Positions 14,387 through 19,513 of a stretch of 19,513 bases of DNA are shown here, in pieces. How positions within the stretch are numbered: position 1 is the stretch's first letter; each line of letters opens with the position of its first letter. Source of the DNA: UBA11891 sp003533785. GTDB lineage: Bacteria > Bacteroidota > Bacteroidia > Flavobacteriales > Flavobacteriaceae. Location: assembly GCA_949511625.1 (NCBI GenBank), contig CATFEX010000028.1:1-19513 (forward strand), read 5' to 3'. The position numbers and the translations under genes were made by a program. The notes under the pieces were generated by a model that was not told where the DNA came from, ran no database searches, and was given only the letters and a program-made list of their open reading frames with translations.

Positions 14387-17338
14387 ATGCAAAACAATTC
14401 ACTCATACGAGTATTTGGTATTCTTTTCGGGCTTGTGAGCTTGTATCAGCTTTCTTTTACATTCATTGCTAGCCAACAAGAAGAGAAGGCAGCCAACTTT
14501 GCTGAGATAACCATTTCAGAGGACACAGACAATTATTTGGAACTTCGAGATCGGCAAACTATCAATTATCTCGATTCTATTGGAAACTTACCCCTCTATG
14601 GCTTCACTTCCTACAATGATGCAAAGGGAAAAGAACTTAACAAAGGGTTGGATCTTAAAGGAGGGATTAATGTTATTCTTCAGATCTCTGTTCGTGATAT
14701 CTTAAAAGGTCTTGCTGAAAACAGTAAAAATCCTGTATTCAATCAGGCTCTAAACGAAGCTGATGTATTACAAAAAAGTTCAGATGAACCCTATATAGAG
14801 TCCTTTTTTACTTCGTTTGATAATGTAAAAGGAGAAAGTGATAAGCTCGCTGACACCAATATATTTGCCAATAGAACCTTAAGTGATGAGATTAACTTTG
14901 ACATGACTGATGATCAAGTCCAACCCATCATTCGGCGTAAAGTTGATGAATCAATAATTTCTGCTTTTGAAGTACTTCGCAAGCGTATTGATAAATTTGG
15001 AGTCACTCAGCCGAATATTCAACGTTTGGGATCATCTGGTCGAATCCTTGTTGAATTACCAGGGGCTAAAGATGTAGATCGGGTACAAAATCTTCTTCAG
15101 AGTACGGCTCAACTAGAGTTTTGGGAAACTTTTAAAAATGATCAACTACTTCTCTTTTTGAGTCAGGCCAATGAGCTGCTCAAGCAAAATATCAAGGAGG
15201 AATCTGTGAATGAAGAAAAAGAAGTCGATGCAATAGCTGATTTATTGGCCGATGTAGTAGAAAAAGATTCCACCGATTTAAACCTTCCAAACCCTATACT
15301 AGACCGAATTGTGGGGTATGGATTTCAAGGGGGACCTGTATTGGCGCAGTTTGCCAAAAAAGATCAAGAACTCATATCTTCTTACCTAGACCGATCTGAT
15401 GTTCGTAAATTATTACCCCCCCAGTACCGCTACATCAAATTTGCATGGGGGAAGGCCGAGGCTAATGGTGAAGTTACAGAACTCTATGCCTTACAATCCA
15501 ATAGAAACGGCGAACCGCCTCTGAGTGGTGGGGTGGTTGTAGATGCAATGCAAACGTATGATGCTGTTGGAAAACCAGCAGTGTCCATGCAAATGAATGC
15601 TTCTGGAGCTCGTAGTTGGGAAAACCTTACAGGAAAGGCATTCAAAGAAGCCAGTAATATTGCTATCGTTTTAGATGACATTGTATACTCCGCACCCGGA
15701 GTACCAGGGGGCGCAATCTCTGGCGGACGTTCTGAAATAACAGGAGAATTCAGTCTCAACGAGGCCATTGACTTAGCCAACGTACTCCGTGCGGGGAAAC
15801 TCCCTGCTTCTGCAGAGATTATTCAATCTGAAATAGTAGGTCCTTCGTTGGGACAAGAAGCCATAGAAAGTGGTGTTTATTCCTTTTTAATCGCTTTAGT
15901 CTTGGTACTGCTTTGGATGGTCTTTTACTACGGAATTTCCGGAATCTTTGCCGATATTGCTTTGACTTTTAACATATTACTGATATTTGGAGTCCTTGCA
16001 GGTTTAGGCGCTGTTTTAACTTTACCTGGGATAGCAGGGATCGTACTAACGATTGGAATTTCCGTTGATGCCAATGTATTGATTTTTGAACGCGTTCGAG
16101 AGGAATTGCGGAGAGGAAAGGGAATTCGTAAAGCGGTGGCCGATGGATTTAACAATGCTCTATCCTCCATTCTGGATGCCAACATTACTACGGGTCTTAC
16201 AGCATTAATATTATTTGTATTTGGTACAGGACCCATTAAAGGCTTTGCAACTACCCTACTTATCGGTATTGCAACGTCTTTGTTTACGGCTATATTTATC
16301 ACTCGAATTTTTGTTGATGATCGGAATAGGAAAGGAAAAAAAGTATCCTTTGCTACTGCAGCCACTCGGGGTCTTTTGAGCAACATCAATTGGGTCTTCC
16401 TTGGGAAACGTAAAATTGCCTATGGTGTGTCAGGAATTTTACTATTAATGAGCCTTGGCTCTTTATTCACTATCGGTTTAAACCAGGGAGTAGATTTTGT
16501 AGGAGGGCGTTCCTACACTGTACGTTTTGAAAATGCAGTCAATCCCTCTGAAATTGAATCTACTTTGGTTGATGTATTTGGCAGTGCAGAAGTCAAAACT
16601 TTTGGAGAAGCCAATCAATTAAAAATTACAACCAAATACAAAGTTGATGTGGAAGGCCTAGCCGTGGACGACGAAATTCAAAACAAACTTTTCAAAACAC
16701 TGGGCACTTACCTGCCTGGAGGCATCACCTATGAAGACTTTGTAAACGGTTCTGATGACAAAGCCCTTGGAATCATGTCCTCGATCAAAGTAGGTCCAAC
16801 CATAGCGGATGATATTAAAAACAATTCGTATTTAGCGGTGATCGGTTCATTAATCGTCGTTTTCCTTTATATTCTTCTGCGATTTAGAAAATGGCAATTT
16901 TCCTTAGGGGCGGTTGCGGCTGTTTTCCACGACGTAATTATTGTTCTGGGAGTATTCTCTTTGACGTATCAGATCATGCCCTTTAATATGGAAATCAATC
17001 AAGCCTTTATAGCTGCTATACTCACAGTTATAGGGTATTCATTAAATGATACGGTAGTGGTCTTCGACCGTATTCGAGAGTATGTTAATGAACATCCCAA
17101 ATGGTCTTTCAATACCACTGTAGATTCTGCTCTGAATAGTACTTTAAGTAGAACATTAAATACTTCATTAACTACCTTAATTGTATTGTTAGCTATTTTT
17201 ATTTTTGGAGGCGAATCTATTAGAGGATTTATGTTTGCATTGATTATCGGTGTATTGGTGGGAACTTATTCCTCTGTGTTTATTGCTACTCCTGTCATGT
17301 ACGATACTCAAAAACATAAAGAAGTAGAAGAGGCTTAA
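14387..17338 (+). CDS. secDF: Fused protein translocase subunit SecDF
   Basis: Inner-membrane RND-type protein that uses the proton gradient to help pull preproteins through SecYEG. SecD and SecF are fused into 983 residues, the usual arrangement in Bacteroidota. The SecD half has an N-terminal membrane helix (about residues 7-27), the DLKGG motif, a large periplasmic P1 domain and a membrane block with VDANVLIFER, where D561 is the conserved intramembrane acidic residue. The SecF half begins near residue 666 and contains a TM helix, VDFVGG, a smaller periplasmic domain and LNDTVVVFDR (N887, D888). About twelve membrane segments are expected. P1 carries an acidic stretch around residues 272-300 (NEEKEVDAIADLLADVVEKD) that is probably a lineage-specific loop. 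It has its own promoter and a strong terminator. Confidence 0.97.
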   Translation: MQNNSLIRVFGILFGLVSLYQLSFTFIASQQEEKAANFAEITISEDTDNYLELRDRQTINYLDSIGNLPLYGFTSYNDAKGKELNKGLDLKGGINVILQISVRDILKGLAENSKNPVFNQALNEADVLQKSSDEPYIESFFTSFDNVKGESDKLADTNIFANRTLSDEINFDMTDDQVQPIIRRKVDESIISAFEVLRKRIDKFGVTQPNIQRLGSSGRILVELPGAKDVDRVQNLLQSTAQLEFWETFKNDQLLLFLSQANELLKQNIKEESVNEEKEVDAIADLLADVVEKDSTDLNLPNPILDRIVGYGFQGGPVLAQFAKKDQELISSYLDRSDVRKLLPPQYRYIKFAWGKAEANGEVTELYALQSNRNGEPPLSGGVVVDAMQTYDAVGKPAVSMQMNASGARSWENLTGKAFKEASNIAIVLDDIVYSAPGVPGGAISGGRSEITGEFSLNEAIDLANVLRAGKLPASAEIIQSEIVGPSLGQEAIESGVYSFLIALVLVLLWMVFYYGISGIFADIALTFNILLIFGVLAGLGAVLTLPGIAGIVLTIGISVDANVLIFERVREELRRGKGIRKAVADGFNNALSSILDANITTGLTALILFVFGTGPIKGFATTLLIGIATSLFTAIFITRIFVDDRNRKGKKVSFATAATRGLLSNINWVFLGKRKIAYGVSGILLLMSLGSLFTIGLNQGVDFVGGRSYTVRFENAVNPSEIESTLVDVFGSAEVKTFGEANQLKITTKYKVDVEGLAVDDEIQNKLFKTLGTYLPGGITYEDFVNGSDDKALGIMSSIKVGPTIADDIKNNSYLAVIGSLIVVFLYILLRFRKWQFSLGAVAAVFHDVIIVLGVFSLTYQIMPFNMEINQAFIAAILTVIGYSLNDTVVVFDRIREYVNEHPKWSFNTTVDSALNSTLSRTLNTSLTTLIVLLAIFIFGGESIRGFMFALIIGVLVGTYSSVFIATPVMYDTQKHKEVEEA

Positions 17339-17361
17339 AACCCTAATCAATTTATATGAAT

Positions 17362-17388
17362 AAAAAGCAGCTTTTGGCTGCTTTTTTT
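17362..17388 (+). terminator. Intrinsic terminator of secDF
   Basis: A perfect 10-bp stem, AAAAAGCAGC (17362-17371) with GCTGCTTTTT (17377-17386), encloses a TTTTG loop and merges into a run of seven T (17382-17388). It begins 24 nt after the secDF stop. The A-run 5' of the stem could also give weak termination in the opposite direction. Confidence 0.9.
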
Positions 17389-17401
17389 CATAAATACATT
17401 A

Positions 17402-17409
17402 TATATTTG
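17402..17409 (+). promoter_or_regulatory. yceI promoter -7 element
   Basis: TATATTTG, an exact TAnnTTTG, 39 nt before the yceI-like ATG. The nearest TTG (17374-17376) lies in the preceding terminator loop with a 25-nt spacer, longer than usual. The element overlaps a palindrome at 17403-17422. Confidence 0.55.
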
Positions 17410-17422
17410 TATATACAAATAT
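17403..17422. promoter_or_regulatory. 20-bp perfect palindrome, candidate operator
   Basis: ATATTTGTAT is followed immediately by its exact reverse complement ATACAAATAT. The element covers all but the first base of the -7 box and the first 13 nt downstream, so a dimeric repressor bound here would block RNA polymerase. The core TTGTATATACAA resembles operators of MarR-type dimeric winged-helix regulators. The regulator is not in the window, and its identity is inference. Confidence 0.55.
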
Positions 17423-17448
17423 TGTAATAACAATCAAAAAATTTATTT

Positions 17449-18012
17449 ATGAAAATTAACATTGCCTTAGCTTTATTTGCCATATGTAGCACTGGAATAG
17501 CACAAGATTTTGTATTGGACACATCTAAAAGTTCTATTAGATGGGTAGGGAAAGAACTGACAACTACTCAACACTATGGAAGCCTCCAATTCGATTCGGG
17601 AACGCTCCGATTTGAAGATGAAAAACCGCATTCAGGACAGTTCGTTGTTGACATGACCACCATCAAAGACAATGACTTGCCAGAGGGCACCGCTGAAAGA
17701 TTAGAGGGACATCTCAAATCAGATGATTTCTTCTCTGTGGCAAAACACCCCAAAGCTATTTTAACGATAACGGGAGCCGATGCTCAAGAGAACGGATCCT
17801 TTCGAGTAAATGCTGACTTGACAATCAAAGGAATTACACATCCTGCAGTTTTTGATTTGATCCCTGCCGATAAGTATTGGATTGCAAATTTAGTATTCGA
17901 TCGTTCCAAATACAATGTGCGTTTTCGATCGGGCACATTTTTCCAAAATCTGGGAGATAAACTTATCTTGGATGATATTGAATTGGAAACTCAATTATTT
18001 TTCAAACAATAA
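17449..18012 (+). CDS. Secreted YceI-family lipid-binding-like protein
   Basis: The 187 residues consist of a Sec signal peptide (MKINIALALFAICSTGIAQ, cleavage near residue 19) followed by one YceI domain. That domain is a lipocalin-like barrel that in studied members binds isoprenoids or other long-chain molecules in the periplasm. Diagnostic segments are the FVLDTSKSSIRWVGKE opening, the TIKDND and EGHLKSDDFF region, HPKAILTITG, the ADLTIKGITHP motif and the final DIELETQLFF strand. The length is normal, and nothing is missing. The ligand is unknown. The gene stands alone between two terminators, with a palindrome over its promoter that suggests tight control. Confidence 0.92.
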   Translation: MKINIALALFAICSTGIAQDFVLDTSKSSIRWVGKELTTTQHYGSLQFDSGTLRFEDEKPHSGQFVVDMTTIKDNDLPEGTAERLEGHLKSDDFFSVAKHPKAILTITGADAQENGSFRVNADLTIKGITHPAVFDLIPADKYWIANLVFDRSKYNVRFRSGTFFQNLGDKLILDDIELETQLFFKQ

Positions 18013-18027
18013 TTCCAAAGCTTTCTC

Positions 18028-18058
18028 AAAAAAAGTCGTAGATATTACGACTTTTTTT
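18028..18058. terminator. Bidirectional intrinsic terminator
   Basis: A perfect 13-bp stem, AAAAAAAGTCGTA (18028-18040) with TACGACTTTTTTT (18046-18058), has a 5-nt GATAT loop. It gives a T-run on either strand, so it can end both the yceI-like transcript (+) and the lgt-bstA transcript (-). Its right arm overlaps the first two plus-strand bases of the bstA stop codon (18057-18059). Confidence 0.88.
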
Positions 18059-18581
18059 ATGCCTTATTTTCAATTAGGTTAAGATGACCTAGATGGTGTC
18101 CGCAGTGCCAGCTGTAGTATGCTAACGCTTGGTGAAGCCGATGATGGGTTTGGGTTTCAGGATGATAAAAACTTTTTTCAAAGTCCGTTGAAGTCATAGT
18201 TTTGAGAACACCTACCCAACGAAAATGAATGCCAGTGATCATTTGAAGACTGGCTGTAATACTGTCTTTCTGGCGAGCTTCATTTAAATCTGCCCACAGG
18301 GCTTCGGGATAATCTTTTATTGTTGGCTTTTTCTCGGTGAGGGCATGTTTGAATCGGGCATAACTGTGCATATGGCTATCAGCCAGATGATTCACAACTT
18401 GAATGGCTGTCCATCCGCCAGGTCGGTATGAGGTTTCCCAATGATGATCATGAAGCGAACGAACTTGTTCTGAGAGTTTTTGTGGAAATCTTTCAAGAAT
18501 ATCTATATGGGTGGTTTGAATTATTTGGGAAGTTTCCTTTTCGGGTTGAAACCTTCCTATGGGGTATTGTTGGGCTTCCAT
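18057..18581 (-). CDS. bstA: YfiT/BstA-like DinB-superfamily metalloenzyme
   Basis: Small helical metal-binding protein of 174 residues. The sequence follows Bacillus YfiT closely: N-terminal YPIGRFQPE, YRPGGWT, HLADSHMHSYARFK, and a C-terminal WHCGHHLGH. The three expected metal ligands of the YfiT four-helix fold are H65, H159 and H163, all present. Bacillus YfiT was first described as a putative metal-dependent hydrolase and later identified as the bacillithiol S-transferase BstA. That this protein uses bacillithiol is inference. It lies 21 bp after lgt on the same strand, with no promoter visible in between, so the pair is probably one transcript. The stop codon runs into the shared terminator. 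Confidence 0.8.
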   Translation of the reverse strand: MEAQQYPIGRFQPEKETSQIIQTTHIDILERFPQKLSEQVRSLHDHHWETSYRPGGWTAIQVVNHLADSHMHSYARFKHALTEKKPTIKDYPEALWADLNEARQKDSITASLQMITGIHFRWVGVLKTMTSTDFEKSFYHPETQTHHRLHQALAYYSWHCGHHLGHLNLIENKA

Positions 18582-18602
18582 GATAAAAGATGAGGATTAA
18601 AT

Positions 18603-19463
18603 TTATTGAGTAGGGGTTTTTATTTTTCGGTTTGAAAGTAAAATTAAGCCAATCCCCAATAAAATCAATGGGATACTCAGCCATTGACCTGTGCTAAATA
18701 GGGGAAGTACTTTTTCAAAGCCTCCTTGGCTTTCTTTTACATATTCTACCAAGAAACGAATGGTGAAAATTCCAATAAAGTAGACACCCAGCAAAAAACC
18801 CTTTCGGGTTTTATTTTGCCGATATAACCAGCGCAACAAAAAGAAAAGCAATAGATATCCGAAAGCCTCATATAGTTGAGCTGGATGTCGAGGGAGCCGC
18901 TCTCCATTGTTTTGAAAAACAACACCAAAACTCGATTGGGTGAACTTGCCAACAATTTCAGAATTATAAAAATTTCCCAAACGGACAAAAGCCCCACCAA
19001 TAGTGGCGGGAATTGTTAATCGATCTAGGATCCAAACCCATGATTGGAAATTGTATTTTCTTTGATAAAGTGCGATTCCTGCTAAAATACCGAGTACGGC
19101 TCCGTGACTGGCCAATCCTCTGTAGCCTATGAATTTATAGCCGTCTAGGGCACCAAATAACATGCTGCTTCCAGCAACTTCACGGATCGGGAGAAGGATT
19201 TCTAACAGATGATTTTGATAATAACTCCAATCATAGAAAAATACATGTCCCAAGCGGGCTCCAAGCAGTGTTGAAAAAACCATATAAACCAGCATCGGTT
19301 CCAAATACTCGAGTTTAACTTGTTCTTTTTCAAACATCTTTTTCATCAAATAATAGCCATAGGAAAAGGCAATAACAAACATCAGGCTATAGAAACGCAC
19401 ACCTATTCCAAAGAATTCGAATAGCGTTTCACTCGGGGCCCAATTTACCTTCAATAAGATCAT
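18603..19463 (-). CDS. lgt: Prolipoprotein diacylglyceryl transferase
   Basis: Inner-membrane enzyme that transfers diacylglycerol from phosphatidylglycerol to the lipobox cysteine of exported prolipoproteins, the first lipoprotein-maturation step. The chosen ATG gives 286 residues; a GTG one codon upstream (19466-19464) is the only difference in an alternative start. Conserved elements are RFYSLMF near the N-terminus (Y25), SHGA with H120, the Lgt signature RLGNFYNSEIVG at 161-172 (R161, N164, N167, E169), RHPAQLYE at 192-199 and VEYVKESQGG in the last third. Several hydrophobic membrane helices are evident. A stretch of about 20 residues before the SHGA motif (98-117) may be a loop extension compared with other flavobacterial Lgt. 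It is the first gene of a unit with bstA. Confidence 0.95.
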   Translation of the reverse strand: MILLKVNWAPSETLFEFFGIGVRFYSLMFVIAFSYGYYLMKKMFEKEQVKLEYLEPMLVYMVFSTLLGARLGHVFFYDWSYYQNHLLEILLPIREVAGSSMLFGALDGYKFIGYRGLASHGAVLGILAGIALYQRKYNFQSWVWILDRLTIPATIGGAFVRLGNFYNSEIVGKFTQSSFGVVFQNNGERLPRHPAQLYEAFGYLLLFFLLRWLYRQNKTRKGFLLGVYFIGIFTIRFLVEYVKESQGGFEKVLPLFSTGQWLSIPLILLGIGLILLSNRKIKTPTQ

Positions 19464-19486
19464 CACAGGAGATATTTTTGTTGGAC

Positions 19487-19494
19487 CAAATGTA
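19487..19494 (-). promoter_or_regulatory. lgt promoter -7 element
   Basis: On the minus strand, TACATTTG is an exact TAnnTTTG, 23 nt before the chosen lgt ATG. The -33 region would fall at or beyond the right window edge, so it cannot be judged fully. Confidence 0.5.
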
Positions 19495-19513
19495 CGGAAA
19501 TATAGGAAAGTAA

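Noticed and set aside
15928..16389. 153-codon minus-strand open frame inside secDF
   Set aside because: It is the antisense of SecDF membrane helices, with no family resemblance and no promoter.
19464..19466. GTG start for lgt one codon before the ATG
   Set aside because: ATG 19463 is immediately adjacent and yields the usual N-terminus. The one-residue difference cannot be settled from sequence, so ATG is preferred.
1..19513. CRISPR arrays, tRNA or rRNA genes, insertion sequences
   Set aside because: No regularly spaced repeats, cloverleaf-like sequences, rRNA segments, transposase genes or terminal inverted repeats were seen.

Overview
This 19.5-kb window is a run of housekeeping and cell-envelope genes from a chromosome of a Bacteroidota bacterium, most likely of the class Flavobacteriia. 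Five things point there. SecD and SecF are fused in one protein. The FtsE, GyrB and LDH-type malate dehydrogenase sequences look flavobacterial. A long periplasmic TPR protein is paired with a TonB-receptor-like outer-membrane barrel. Genes mostly lack Shine-Dalgarno sequences. Eight genes carry the Bacteroidota-type -7 element TAnnTTTG a short way upstream. The DNA is AT-rich, and I see no phage, IS, CRISPR, tRNA or rRNA gene.

Layout. Positions 1-338 have no convincing gene, apart from a possible minus-strand reading frame leaving the left edge. typA (339-2132, +) converges with ftsE (2135-2812, -) with only 2 bp between their stop codons. An 80-bp divergent gap separates ftsE from a two-gene unit: a 1000-residue TPR protein (2893-5895) and an outer-membrane barrel protein (5903-7666). 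Next come a YtcJ-like amidohydrolase lipoprotein (7750-9384), an AT-rich gap, asnB (9546-11213), gyrB (11353-13293), mdh (13363-14295) and secDF (14387-17338), which ends at a strong intrinsic terminator. A secreted YceI-family protein (17449-18012) follows. It converges through a shared bidirectional terminator with the minus-strand unit lgt (18603-19463) then a bstA/yfiT-like gene (18057-18581).

How they fit together. Much of the window concerns building and maintaining the envelope: SecDF drives export, Lgt lipidates exported lipoproteins (the amidohydrolase here is a candidate substrate), FtsE belongs to the division and peptidoglycan-remodelling machinery, and the TPR/barrel pair looks like an uncharacterised periplasm-to-outer-membrane assembly. 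TypA, GyrB, AsnB and Mdh cover translation, DNA topology, amino-acid synthesis and central carbon metabolism.

Most interesting points: the TPR/barrel pair divergent from ftsE; a perfect 20-bp palindrome over the yceI promoter; a predicted near-leaderless ftsE transcript; an out-of-frame 10-codon reading frame overlapping the asnB start; and the bidirectional terminator that runs into the bstA stop codon. No wholly new multi-gene system is demonstrated; the TPR/barrel pair is the best candidate.
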